A DNA stretch of 23,105 bases from JBDNFP01 sp041689775 (lineage in GTDB: Bacteria > Bacteroidota > Bacteroidia > Cytophagales > Spirosomataceae): the NCBI GenBank assembly GCA_041689775.1, contig JBDNFP010000183.1:1-23105 (forward strand), written 5' to 3'. The position numbers were made by a program, and so were the translations under genes. Under the pieces are notes generated by a model. It was not told the origin of the DNA. It searched no databases and saw nothing but the letters and a program-made list of their open reading frames with translations. Positions 8,031-15,662 of the stretch are shown in pieces; within the stretch, counting starts at the first letter, position 1, and the number at the start of each line of letters is the position of its first letter.

Positions 8031-8061
8031 CAAAAGTAATTGTAATGATAACATGTGTCAA
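8031..8061 (-). promoter_or_regulatory. Promoter of tRNA-Gln (TTG-N20-TAnnTTTG)
   Basis: On the minus strand TTG (8059-8061) and TACTTTTG (8031-8038) are separated by exactly 20 bases, matching the Bacteroidota housekeeping-sigma consensus (-33 TTG, -7 TAnnTTTG). The expected start site falls a few bases before the tRNA 5' end at 8015. It sits in the 3' region after the fabD stop. Confidence 0.8.
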
Positions 8062-8078
8062 GTAAATAGCAAAAAAAA

Positions 8079-8954
8079 TTAAATCCCGGCAGTTTCTACG
8101 CCCGATGCAATCTTCTTTACCAGGCCTTGAAGTACCTTGCCGGGGCCACATTCTACGAACAAAGTAGCACCGTCTTGTACCATTTGTTCTACCGACTGAG
8201 TCCAACGAACAGGGGCAGTAAGTTGAGCAATAAGGTTAGCCTTGATCGTATCTATATCAGTTGATGGTGAAGAATTTACGTTCTGATAAATGGGGCAGCG
8301 AGGAGTGTGAAATGGTGTCTGAGCGATGGCTTCGGCCAGTTCTTTACGAGCGGGTTCCATCAATGGTGAGTGGAATGCACCACCTACTTGAAGCGGTAAA
8401 GTGCGCTTGGCTCCGGCCTCTTTTAATTTTTCACACGCAACCTGAATTCCTTCGGTTGTACCAGAGATTACCACCTGTCCGGGGCAGTTATAGTTGGCTG
8501 GTACTACAATTTCACCTTCGAGTGAAGAACATACCCCTTCGATAACCGCGTCGGAGAGACCAAGAATGGCTGCCATTGTCGACGGTCGGATCTCGCAGGC
8601 TTTTTGCATGGCGTCGGCGCGTTTAGCTACCAGTTTAAGACCGTCTTCAAAGTAAAGTCCACCGGCTGCTACCAGCGCGGAGAACTCTCCTAATGAATGT
8701 CCGGCTACCATTTCAGGATTAAAGTCTTCGGCAACCATTGCCATCGCCACGGAATGTATAAAAATGGCGGGTTGGGTTACGTTCGTTTGTTTGAGCTCCT
8801 CGTCGGTGCCTTCAAACATTATTTTTGTTATGTTAAATCCCAGGATTTGGTTAGCCTGATCGAACAATGCTTTGGCTTCTGGTGAGCTATGGTAAAGATC
8901 AGCTCCCATTCCTTTAAACTGGGAGCCTTGGCCGGGAAAAATGTATGCTTTCAT
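8079..8954 (-). CDS. fabD: Malonyl-CoA:acyl-carrier-protein malonyltransferase
   Basis: 291 residues from the ATG at 8954. The frame is open up to 9128, but that extension runs through the terminator at 8995-9024 and into the neighbouring gene, while the family's N-terminus MKAYIFPGQGSQ begins exactly at 8954. FabD transfers malonyl from CoA to ACP, supplying the extender for type II fatty-acid synthesis in the cytoplasm. Key residues are visible: the PGQGSQ loop (7-12), nucleophile Ser87 in GHSLGE, Arg112 in AKRADAMQ, the NCPGQVVISG motif (~156-165), and catalytic His195 in GGAFHSP. Length is close to E. coli FabD (309). It stands alone here, without fabH, fabF or acpP, with its own terminator-isolated upstream region and tRNA-Gln downstream. 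No hairpin lies between its stop and the tRNA, so its transcript may run through the tRNA. Confidence 0.96.
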   Translation of the reverse strand: MKAYIFPGQGSQFKGMGADLYHSSPEAKALFDQANQILGFNITKIMFEGTDEELKQTNVTQPAIFIHSVAMAMVAEDFNPEMVAGHSLGEFSALVAAGGLYFEDGLKLVAKRADAMQKACEIRPSTMAAILGLSDAVIEGVCSSLEGEIVVPANYNCPGQVVISGTTEGIQVACEKLKEAGAKRTLPLQVGGAFHSPLMEPARKELAEAIAQTPFHTPRCPIYQNVNSSPSTDIDTIKANLIAQLTAPVRWTQSVEQMVQDGATLFVECGPGKVLQGLVKKIASGVETAGI

Positions 8955-8994
8955 GGGTGAGTTGATTAGTGGTAAGAGGCAAAATAACGATACT

Positions 8995-9024
8995 AAAAAA
9001 GCCCGATTCAGCATGAATCGGGCT
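8995..9024 (-). terminator. Rho-independent terminator after the DCC-family gene
   Basis: An 11-bp perfect inverted repeat AGCCCGATTCA / TGAATCGGGCT (9000-9010 and 9014-9024) has a 3-nt loop. On the minus strand it is followed by six T (8995-9000). It lies 40 bases after the stop of the DUF393 gene and separates that unit from fabD. A near-consensus -7 element, TTATTTTG on the minus strand (8980-8987), follows it and might serve fabD, but no TTG is at the right distance. Confidence 0.88.
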
Positions 9025-9064
9025 ACAAATAAAAGCATTACGGTCGAAAATAGAAAATCAGCGG

Positions 9065-9454
9065 TCAGAGGAAGCGTGCTTTCAACTCCGGGGTAGGCAG
9101 ACGGCACTCGTTTCGTTTGCCAAACCATTTATACCGGTTTTGGGCTACTTTGGTATATAACCAATCACGAAACGACCTAGGAATAATCTTAAAGACGACC
9201 AAAATAGGCCAGCCACCACCCAGTAGTTTTATAATTTCCAGAACCGCGTCGGATTTCTGAAATAGTTGATTACCCTTTAAGAAAAGGAAACTATCATAGT
9301 CGTCGCTGGGTAGGGAGAATCGCCGTAACACCTCAGCACCAGCCTCCGATTGCAGGGAGGCGAATTTTAGATTTTGCTTCTTATCCTGATCAATCAGAAA
9401 ATTGATAGCGCTGTTACATAAATTACAGACTCCGTCAAAATATACAATATTCAT
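9065..9454 (-). CDS. DCC-family thiol-disulfide oxidoreductase (DUF393)
   Basis: 129 residues from the ATG at 9454; seven further residues (frame open to 9475) are possible, but the family motif starts directly at MNIVYFDGVC. The N-terminal YFDGVCNLCNSAINFLI carries the D-x-x-C-x-x-C signature that names the DCC (YuxK-like) family, with a thioredoxin-like CxxC at residues ~10-13. Downstream, FASLQSEAGAEVLRRF, FLFLKGNQLFQKSDAVLEII and the closing RYKWFG are standard family blocks. No signal peptide is present, so it is probably cytoplasmic or membrane-associated. Its redox partner is not known in general. The start codon overlaps the stop of the upstream T9SS gene by one base (TAATG), suggesting translational coupling, and a strong terminator follows it. 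Confidence 0.9.
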   Translation of the reverse strand: MNIVYFDGVCNLCNSAINFLIDQDKKQNLKFASLQSEAGAEVLRRFSLPSDDYDSFLFLKGNQLFQKSDAVLEIIKLLGGGWPILVVFKIIPRSFRDWLYTKVAQNRYKWFGKRNECRLPTPELKARFL

Positions 9455-12345
9455 TATCGTAGTAGTTGAATCCAACCTTTGAACACCAAAGGTGTGGTAG
9501 TGCGCTTTACGGAAACAAAACTAACTACCACTTCATAGTAGTATTGGCCCGCGGCGAGGTCTTTCCCATCGTTCGACTGACCGTTCCAGTTGATGTTGAT
9601 ATCGGTGGTCGTAAATACCTCAACACCCCAACGGTTGTACACCCTAAAACTCACCGTCTCAATGAAGGTTGGGCATTGCAGTGGCCGGAATACATCGTTA
9701 CGTCCGTCGCCGTTGGGCGTAAATACATTGGGCAACGCAAACTGCGGACAGTTGTCTTTGCACACCAGATTACTTGGGGCGCTTTCGTTGCCGTAGCGGT
9801 TTACGGCCGTCACGTAGTAGCATCCCGCAAACGAACTCAGACCCGTATGGGCAAAGTTGGTAGCCGGAGGAGTAGGGGGTGGTACTATCGAAGCAAGCAA
9901 GGCAGGCGTCTCGTCGTCGTAGCGGCCGTAATAAATATTATATCTTACTAGGTTGGGATCACACTCCTCGCCTTTCGTATTCGTGACCGGATTGGTCCAC
10001 GATAAGTTATTCGTAAACGTATTTTGATTACAATACTCATCCGGGGTGATCGTCGAGCAGTCCAAGGTGTCCAGACTTAGTTGGGGAGGGCACGGCTTTA
10101 TCGTATCAATAGGAGTTACGCAGATAATCTGCGACCTATTTAGTAGTACAGCTGGTTTAATTCGGGCGTTACCGTAAGTACCTACGGTTTCTACTTTATA
10201 GCAGTACGTCGAATCAGCCGACAGAGCAATAGTGGCCGTACCGTCGCCCGCAAAGCGGTCGGTACCGTCATCCAGGTAGGCAAACGTTTCGGGACCCTGT
10301 ACGGCTACTTCGGCAATCTGATTGAAAGTACCCTTGTTGGCCGGGTCTTCACGATACACTCGGTGGCGTTGGTTGGTGTTCATCCAAGGTACATCGGCGG
10401 TCCATTCCAGACGTACCTGCCGGGACTCGGCCCGTCCTTGTGCCAAGCGCACGCTACTGGCGGGGTCCGTAACGTCGAGCTTAATCAGGGCGTTGTTTTC
10501 GGTAAAATAGTATTCCAGCTGGTAGCGATAGGCATTTGCCGTAGTATTCAGCCCACGATCCACAAACAGAGTATCAGGCGCACCGGGAACAAGCTGAGTA
10601 TTGATAGTCGAAATCAGAGTATAGTCAGTTCCCGTAAGTCCAACGGCCCGGTAGAGGCGGTACTGCGACGGTCCCGCCTGAGCATCGGGGTTTAAGCCGA
10701 TGGGGCGAGTCCATTTTACCGTGATTCTACCCTGAGTAGTACTAGTAGAGTCTACCGTTACGTTGGTAATCACTGGCATCAGTAGGGGTAAGTCTAAGCA
10801 GAACTCGGAGGAGGGCAAGCTAGTGCCACCGCCATTCAGGTAGCCCGGTTCACTGATATTCGAGTTAGGGCGGGGAAATTCTACCACGAGCCGGTAGCTG
10901 TAAAGTACCCCCCGGCGGAGTCCCTGAACACCATTGTTGTCGGTAAAAAGACTAGTACCAACGGGTACTCGGCCAACTTCTGTGTAGCCTAATGTAACGG
11001 GCAAGCCCGGTTGGCAGGCGTTGGCCTCATAGTTGGAACATCCCTCTTTCCGATACACTACAATTTGAGCGCCCGGTACCTGACAAATATACGGGTCCCA
11101 GGTTAGGCGGAAAGCTCGGCCGGAAGCGTCGGTTGTTGCCTGGGCTTTCAGATTTTTAGGTCGGGGACCATATACTCTTATCCGGAAGGTTTTTATATCG
11201 ACCAGTTTACGGAAGAGTGATGGGTTGGGAAAGTTTGGTCCAGCATTATCTTCTACCTTAAATAGTACGTCGTAAGGTTCAAAACGTATGTGATCGCAGC
11301 TTGTTTGCCAGCGGAATACACCTCCGGCTTGCCCCTGAGTAGGTTGGTTGGCAATAAATTGTGCTACCTGTGGATCGATAAGGTCGCTTCGGTATACGCC
11401 ACCGGTGGTAGTAAGTATCAGACGGTCCCCATTTCGGTCCGTCGCGTTTATGGATTGCTGAATCAAGGTTCCAGCTTCTACACAAATATCCGGGATGGAA
11501 TCCAATCGAGGCCGGTCGTTTCGGGCTTCTACTACAATAATCTGCATGTCCCTGACAATCTCACCAATTTTGATACCGTTACGCCACTCCTCTACCACAA
11601 AGGCTACGTTATAAAAGCCAGGTATTGCCGGGGCATCCCACGTTAGATCACCCGTAAGGGCATTGATGCCAAACGTGGAAGGCAGACTACCGTTCTCTTT
11701 TGGTCCGACGGGAGAAACCTGATTAGGGTCCATGTACTGTACGTTATTACCGTTAGGGCGTCCGTCGATTCCCTGCTGAGGAATTACTAGTCGGTAGGCA
11801 AGGCTATCTCCATCGGCGTCGTAGGCACCCGGATTGTGAATATACCGCTGACCGACAGCGGCCAGGTCAATCGGCGCGTTGAGTAGTACTGGTGTCCGGT
11901 TTTGGCCTAGGCTGGCGTTGATGACCAGAATACTTTTTACATAGAAGCTCAATTCCTGGGTAGGAGGAGGTCCAATGTTTAGTACGTTATTATTCCGCTT
12001 ATCAAGATTGACCGAAACAGTAAAACGACCGGGAGCCGGGAACGTGTAGGTAAAGGTGTACTCGTTCAGTGAAGTATTATTCCCGATAACCGTAATGGGT
12101 AGCTTTCGGGCTACGGTAATAGGTCCAATATCCCCGATAAAAAAACGGACATCAACCTGAGCGTCCGCCGCGGGTTTTCCATTCTGCAGGTCAAAGTACC
12201 CGGTGAAGGTTATTTCGTAGGTCAGAGATGTATTCGAGATGCGCTTAGCGGTAATCTCTCCCGCCCTCACGTGCGTGGCCCTGGCTTCGGCGACACTGAG
12301 AATAAGTGCTATAAAAAATAATATGGAGCGTAGTAATGGGCGCAT
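9454..12345 (-). CDS. Large secreted protein with T9SS type B (gliding-motility associated, CHU_C-like) C-terminal domain
   Basis: 963 residues from the ATG at 12345, chosen because a good signal peptide starts there (MRPLLRSILFFIALILSVAEARA); the frame is open to 12423 but the 26 extra residues do not look like one. The mature protein starts THVRAGEITAKRI, common in this secreted class. An Ig/cadherin-like region follows (GTLTWDAP-type repeat and LVDIKTFRIRVYG), then several fibronectin-III-like modules (ITVKWTRP, VRLEWTADVPW, NNLSWTNPVTN). The last ~98 residues (FALPNVFTPNGDGRNDVFRP, VYNRWGVEVF, NWNGQSNDGKDLAAGQYYY) are the type B sorting domain that directs export through the type IX system and retention at the surface. 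There are 16 Cys in the mature part. No catalytic domain is visible, so an adhesive or structural surface role is likely. It is coupled by TAATG to the DCC gene. Confidence 0.88.
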   Translation of the reverse strand: MRPLLRSILFFIALILSVAEARATHVRAGEITAKRISNTSLTYEITFTGYFDLQNGKPAADAQVDVRFFIGDIGPITVARKLPITVIGNNTSLNEYTFTYTFPAPGRFTVSVNLDKRNNNVLNIGPPPTQELSFYVKSILVINASLGQNRTPVLLNAPIDLAAVGQRYIHNPGAYDADGDSLAYRLVIPQQGIDGRPNGNNVQYMDPNQVSPVGPKENGSLPSTFGINALTGDLTWDAPAIPGFYNVAFVVEEWRNGIKIGEIVRDMQIIVVEARNDRPRLDSIPDICVEAGTLIQQSINATDRNGDRLILTTTGGVYRSDLIDPQVAQFIANQPTQGQAGGVFRWQTSCDHIRFEPYDVLFKVEDNAGPNFPNPSLFRKLVDIKTFRIRVYGPRPKNLKAQATTDASGRAFRLTWDPYICQVPGAQIVVYRKEGCSNYEANACQPGLPVTLGYTEVGRVPVGTSLFTDNNGVQGLRRGVLYSYRLVVEFPRPNSNISEPGYLNGGGTSLPSSEFCLDLPLLMPVITNVTVDSTSTTQGRITVKWTRPIGLNPDAQAGPSQYRLYRAVGLTGTDYTLISTINTQLVPGAPDTLFVDRGLNTTANAYRYQLEYYFTENNALIKLDVTDPASSVRLAQGRAESRQVRLEWTADVPWMNTNQRHRVYREDPANKGTFNQIAEVAVQGPETFAYLDDGTDRFAGDGTATIALSADSTYCYKVETVGTYGNARIKPAVLLNRSQIICVTPIDTIKPCPPQLSLDTLDCSTITPDEYCNQNTFTNNLSWTNPVTNTKGEECDPNLVRYNIYYGRYDDETPALLASIVPPPTPPATNFAHTGLSSFAGCYYVTAVNRYGNESAPSNLVCKDNCPQFALPNVFTPNGDGRNDVFRPLQCPTFIETVSFRVYNRWGVEVFTTTDININWNGQSNDGKDLAAGQYYYEVVVSFVSVKRTTTPLVFKGWIQLLR

Positions 12346-12487
12346 GGAACAATGGATGCTTAGCTGTTTCAATATAGTCTTGAACGAAAAAGAGGCGAAA
12401 AAATTTGTGTTTTGACCTTCCAAAAGTGAAGATACCGATTAATTACAAAAAGTAACCTTAACAACTGACTGCAAACAAAACAAATAA

Positions 12488-12497
12488 TTTGTACAAA
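12488..12497. promoter_or_regulatory. Palindrome TTTGTACAAA, copy 1 (candidate operator)
   Basis: A perfect 10-bp palindrome, identical to the one at 12543-12552. It lies in the divergent region about 70 bases upstream of the sdhC -33 element. Perfect dyads repeated upstream of a promoter are typical of sites for dimeric regulators; which regulator is not known. Confidence 0.45.
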
Positions 12498-12542
12498 CTG
12501 TTAGGAAGACAAAAACTTAAAAATCATTATAAATTATTAGGA

Positions 12543-12552
12543 TTTGTACAAA
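12543..12552. promoter_or_regulatory. Palindrome TTTGTACAAA, copy 2 (candidate operator)
   Basis: The second exact copy, 55 bases centre to centre from copy 1 (about five helical turns) and ending 15 bases before the sdhC -33 TTG at 12568. This position suits an activator or a looping repressor. Confidence 0.45.
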
Positions 12553-12567
12553 ATAGAAAGCCTTTTA

Positions 12568-12598
12568 TTGTGTCGGAATCGTTTGTCATGTACCTTTG
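12568..12598 (+). promoter_or_regulatory. Promoter of sdhCAB (TTG-N20-TAnnTTTG)
   Basis: TTG (12568-12570) and TACCTTTG (12591-12598) are separated by exactly 20 bases, a full match to the Bacteroidota consensus and the same spacing as the tRNA-Gln promoter. Transcription should start near 12604, leaving a leader of ~45 bases to the sdhC ATG. Confidence 0.82.
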
Positions 12599-12649
12599 AA
12601 AGGTTATAGTTTTTTCTATTTTTTGCACTGAATCTTAAACGGTTTTGCT

Positions 12650-13444
12650 ATGTCGTGGTTAACACAAACGTTATCAAGTTCTATCGGTAAGAAACTCGTC
12701 ATGGCTCTTACAGGTCTTTTTCTTTCCACTTTTTTGATTGTCCACATGGTGGGTAATTTACAGTTATTTAACGCAGACGAAGGTCTGTCTTTCAATACCT
12801 ACACTGTTTTCATGACATCCAATCCGCTGATCAAGACCATTTCGTATGGCTTGTACGCGTTCATTTTGATCCACGCCGTTGATGGATTGTATCTTGCATA
12901 CAAGAACCGTAAGGCTCGTGGAAAACACAACTATGCTACCACTAAGAACCAGAGTAGCTGGTCGAGCCGCAACATGGGTGTGCTCGGTACAATTCTTCTG
13001 GTGTACATTGCTGTGCACATGGGAGATTTTTGGTATGAGTACAAGTTTGGTTACGTTCCCTTCAAAAAGTATACAATTGACTTGGCAGAGGGAAAAGTAA
13101 TCAGCACGGAGCTGATGCCCCAAGACTTTAAGTTAAAGAGTAAGCTCGAAGAGCGTTATAGTGATGATAATATCACCAAGACCGTGGTTGTGAAAGATCT
13201 CTTTACCGAGGCAGAAGAGTCGTTTTCTAATCCTTTACTGGTGCTGTTCTATGTAATCAGTATGGGGGCGGTGTCGTTCCACCTAGTACATGGCTTCAAA
13301 AGCGGCCTTCAAACCTTGGGGGCCAATCATCCTAAGTATAATCCACTCATTAGCTTTATTGGTGTGTGGCTGTTTGGGATTATTATCCCGGTAGCCTTCG
13401 CGGCCATGCCGGTCTACTTTTACATTCAATACATAATACAATAA
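12650..13444 (+). CDS. sdhC: Succinate dehydrogenase/fumarate reductase cytochrome b subunit (b558 family)
   Basis: 264 residues. This is the membrane anchor of complex II: it binds heme b and the quinone and anchors SdhA and SdhB to the inner membrane. It begins MSWLTQTLSSSIGKKLVMALTG, the standard start of the Bacteroidota/epsilon-type b558 subunit. Hydrophobic segments lie at ~15-36, 62-83, 108-128, 195-215 and 235-262, giving five helices. Candidate axial heme ligands are His32 (VHMVGN), His75 (LIHAVDG), His123 (AVHMGD) and His211/His214 (FHLVHG), consistent with a di-heme single-subunit anchor and explaining the lack of sdhD. A charged loop of ~60 residues (~130-190) separates helices 3 and 4. 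It is first in the operon, 31 bases before sdhA, behind a clear promoter and the palindrome pair. Confidence 0.95.
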   Translation: MSWLTQTLSSSIGKKLVMALTGLFLSTFLIVHMVGNLQLFNADEGLSFNTYTVFMTSNPLIKTISYGLYAFILIHAVDGLYLAYKNRKARGKHNYATTKNQSSWSSRNMGVLGTILLVYIAVHMGDFWYEYKFGYVPFKKYTIDLAEGKVISTELMPQDFKLKSKLEERYSDDNITKTVVVKDLFTEAEESFSNPLLVLFYVISMGAVSFHLVHGFKSGLQTLGANHPKYNPLISFIGVWLFGIIIPVAFAAMPVYFYIQYIIQ

Positions 13445-13475
13445 AATTAATTGATCCATTAAACCAAATATATAT

Positions 13476-15464
13476 ATGGCAACTTCATCTCATTTAGATG
13501 CCAAAGTTCCTGACGGACCACTGGAAGACAAGTGGACCAAGTATCGTTCTTCTGTGCCTTTGGTTAATCCATCTAACAAGCGCAGGATTGAAGTAATCGT
13601 AGTTGGTACTGGCTTGGCTGGTGCTTCTGCTGCTGCTTCATTGGCTGAGCTCGGGTATCAGGTCAAAGCATTTTGCTTTCAGGATTCACCTCGCCGGGCA
13701 CACTCCATCGCGGCGCAGGGAGGTATTAACGCAGCGAAGAACTATCAAAACGACGGAGACTCAATCTATAGACTTTTTCATGATACAGTAAAAGGGGGTG
13801 ATTATCGCTCGCGTGAATCGAACGTCTACCGTCTTGCTGAAGTATCAGGAAGCATCATTGACCAATGCGTAGCTCAGGGAGTACCATTTGCCCGTGAGTA
13901 CGGTGGACTCTTGTCCAACCGTTCATTCGGTGGGGTGCAGGTGCAACGTACATTCTACGCCGCCGGTCAAACCGGACAGCAGCTTTTGTTGGGTGCTTAC
14001 TCCGCTTTGCAGCGTCAGATTGGTATTGGTGCAGTACAAATGTACACCCGCCACGAAATGCTTGATGTCGTCAAAATCGACGGGAAGTGCCGTGGTATCA
14101 TTGCCCGAAATCTGGTAACAGGAGAACTCGAACGCCACTCGGCCCACGCTGTATTGCTTTGCTCGGGAGGATATGGTAACGTATTCTACCTTTCTACTAA
14201 CGCAATGGGCTCCAACGTAACGGCTGCCTGGCGTGCGCACAAGCGTGGTGCTTACTTTGGTAATCCTTGCTTTACCCAAATTCACCCAACTTGTATCCCC
14301 GTATCGGGCGATCACCAGTCTAAGTTAACCCTGATGTCGGAGTCGCTCCGAAACGACGGAAGGATCTGGGTTCCAAAGAAACAGAATGATAACCGCCCCG
14401 CCAATCAGATACCAGAAGAGGAGCGCGACTATTACTTAGAGCGACGTTACCCTGCCTTCGGTAATTTGGTTCCCCGTGATATTGCTTCGCGCGCCGCGAA
14501 AGAGCGTTGTGACGCGGGTTATGGAGTAGGCCCATCTAAAATGGCGGTATACCTCGACTACGCCTCGGCGATTGATCGTTACGGCCGTGGTGAGGTCAAT
14601 AAGAATAATATTGAAAATCCTTCCGCCGAGCTCATCATAGAACTCGGAAAGGGAGTTGTAAAGGAGAAGTATGGTAATCTGTTTGATATGTACAAGCAGA
14701 TCACCGGGGAAGACCCCTATGCAATACCCATGCGCATTTACCCTGCGGTTCATTATACCATGGGTGGTTTGTGGGTTGACTACAACCTGATGACTACTGT
14801 TCCGGGACTTTACGCTCTGGGTGAAGCTAACTTCTCAGATCACGGAGCTAACCGCTTGGGTGCATCTGCGTTGATGCAGGGACTGGCTGACGGCTATTTC
14901 GTGGTTCCTTACACAGTGGGAGCCTACTTGGCCGGAGAAATCCGTACTGGGGCTATCCCAACCGATCACGAGGCTTTCGAGACGGCTGAAAGGGAGGCAA
15001 AGGGAAAAATAGATCAGTTATTATCCATCAAGGGTACAATTTCCCCTGAGCATTTTCACCGTCGTTTGGGGAAAATTATGTGGGACAAATGCGGAATGGC
15101 CCGTAATGAGAAAGGTTTGAAAGAAGCAATTGCTGAAATTCAGACTTTGAAAAAGGAGTTTTGGAGTGATGTACGTGTTATGGGCTCGGTAGATGAGTTT
15201 AATCCAGAATTGGATAAGGCAAGCCGCGTAGCTGACTTTATCGAATTGGGAGAGTTGATGTGTACTGATGCCTTGGATCGTGACGAATCGTGTGGTGGTC
15301 ACTTCCGTGAAGAGTTTCAGAGCGAGGACGGCGAGGCTGTCCGTGATGATGAAAACTTTATGCACGTGTCTGCCTGGGAATATGAAGGCGAGAGTAAGTG
15401 GGGTCTTCACAAGGAATCTCTCGAATATAACAACATCAAGATTGCCCAGCGTAGCTATAAGTAA
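13476..15464 (+). CDS. sdhA: Succinate dehydrogenase/fumarate reductase flavoprotein subunit
   Basis: 662 residues. This is the catalytic FAD subunit that interconverts succinate and fumarate. The FAD-binding Rossmann motif is VVGTGLAGASAA (42-53). RRAHSIAAQGGINA (73-86) contains His76, the expected covalent FAD attachment site. TQIHPT at ~267-272 (His270) and RDIASRAAKE hold substrate-binding and proton-transfer residues. HYTMGGLWVDYN and GANRLGASALMQGLADGYF are the C-terminal FAD contacts. The last ~80 residues include CGGHFREEF and an acidic stretch. Size and motifs fit the Bacteroidota-type long SdhA rather than the ~590-residue proteobacterial one. The physiological direction, succinate oxidation or fumarate reduction, cannot be decided from sequence. 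The start at 13476 is the first ATG and lies 31 bases after sdhC. Confidence 0.97.
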   Translation: MATSSHLDAKVPDGPLEDKWTKYRSSVPLVNPSNKRRIEVIVVGTGLAGASAAASLAELGYQVKAFCFQDSPRRAHSIAAQGGINAAKNYQNDGDSIYRLFHDTVKGGDYRSRESNVYRLAEVSGSIIDQCVAQGVPFAREYGGLLSNRSFGGVQVQRTFYAAGQTGQQLLLGAYSALQRQIGIGAVQMYTRHEMLDVVKIDGKCRGIIARNLVTGELERHSAHAVLLCSGGYGNVFYLSTNAMGSNVTAAWRAHKRGAYFGNPCFTQIHPTCIPVSGDHQSKLTLMSESLRNDGRIWVPKKQNDNRPANQIPEEERDYYLERRYPAFGNLVPRDIASRAAKERCDAGYGVGPSKMAVYLDYASAIDRYGRGEVNKNNIENPSAELIIELGKGVVKEKYGNLFDMYKQITGEDPYAIPMRIYPAVHYTMGGLWVDYNLMTTVPGLYALGEANFSDHGANRLGASALMQGLADGYFVVPYTVGAYLAGEIRTGAIPTDHEAFETAEREAKGKIDQLLSIKGTISPEHFHRRLGKIMWDKCGMARNEKGLKEAIAEIQTLKKEFWSDVRVMGSVDEFNPELDKASRVADFIELGELMCTDALDRDESCGGHFREEFQSEDGEAVRDDENFMHVSAWEYEGESKWGLHKESLEYNNIKIAQRSYK

Positions 15465-15490
15465 ACAGGCAGGAAGCTGAAAGATCAATA

Positions 15491-15526
15491 GGTGGTCAGC
15501 ATAGGCAAGCGCCGGGGCTGACCACC
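15491..15526 (+). promoter_or_regulatory. Two-tier hairpin between sdhA and sdhB
   Basis: GGTGGTCAGC (15491-15500) pairs with GCTGACCACC (15517-15526), and inside it GGC (15504-15506) pairs with GCC (15511-15513) around AAGC, leaving a symmetrical ATA/GGG internal loop. AGTTTTAT follows, too short a T-run for a full terminator. It may be an attenuator or an RNA-stability element tuning sdhB relative to sdhCA. Confidence 0.55.
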
Positions 15527-15662
15527 AGTTTTATCGAAAAGTTAGTTTCTAATCGGGGTACTTCCTCATAGAAATAAAAAAGGAGTGCCGTTCGGAAAAG
15601 CCCATTGAAAAAACTATTTAAGGAACGGTTAACACGAGTAACCATTAACCAAACTTCAACTC

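Larger units (their letters stand above)
12346..12567. other. AT-rich divergent intergenic region between the T9SS protein gene and sdhC
   Basis: The region is very AT-rich with no credible ORF on either strand. It holds two identical palindromes, listed separately. A possible minus-strand promoter for the T9SS protein is TACTTTTTG (12446-12454), one base longer than the -7 consensus, with TTG 21 bases upstream (12476-12478). This would give a leader of roughly 95 bases to the ATG at 12345. Confidence 0.4.

Noticed and set aside
7912..8205. Minus-strand open frame running over the tRNA-Gln
   Set aside because: It spans the terminator, the tRNA and the end of fabD in another frame; composition is not protein-like.
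8955..9128. 58-residue N-terminal extension of fabD
   Set aside because: It reads through a rho-independent terminator and the end of the neighbouring gene; the FabD family starts at MKAYIFPGQG.
9466..9951. 161-residue + strand open frame
   Set aside because: Shadow of the T9SS type B gene on the opposite strand; the domain evidence is all on the minus strand.
15588..15628. CCGTTC/GAACGG inverted repeat before sdhB
   Set aside because: Only 6 bp with a 29-base loop; too weak to call a structure by itself.
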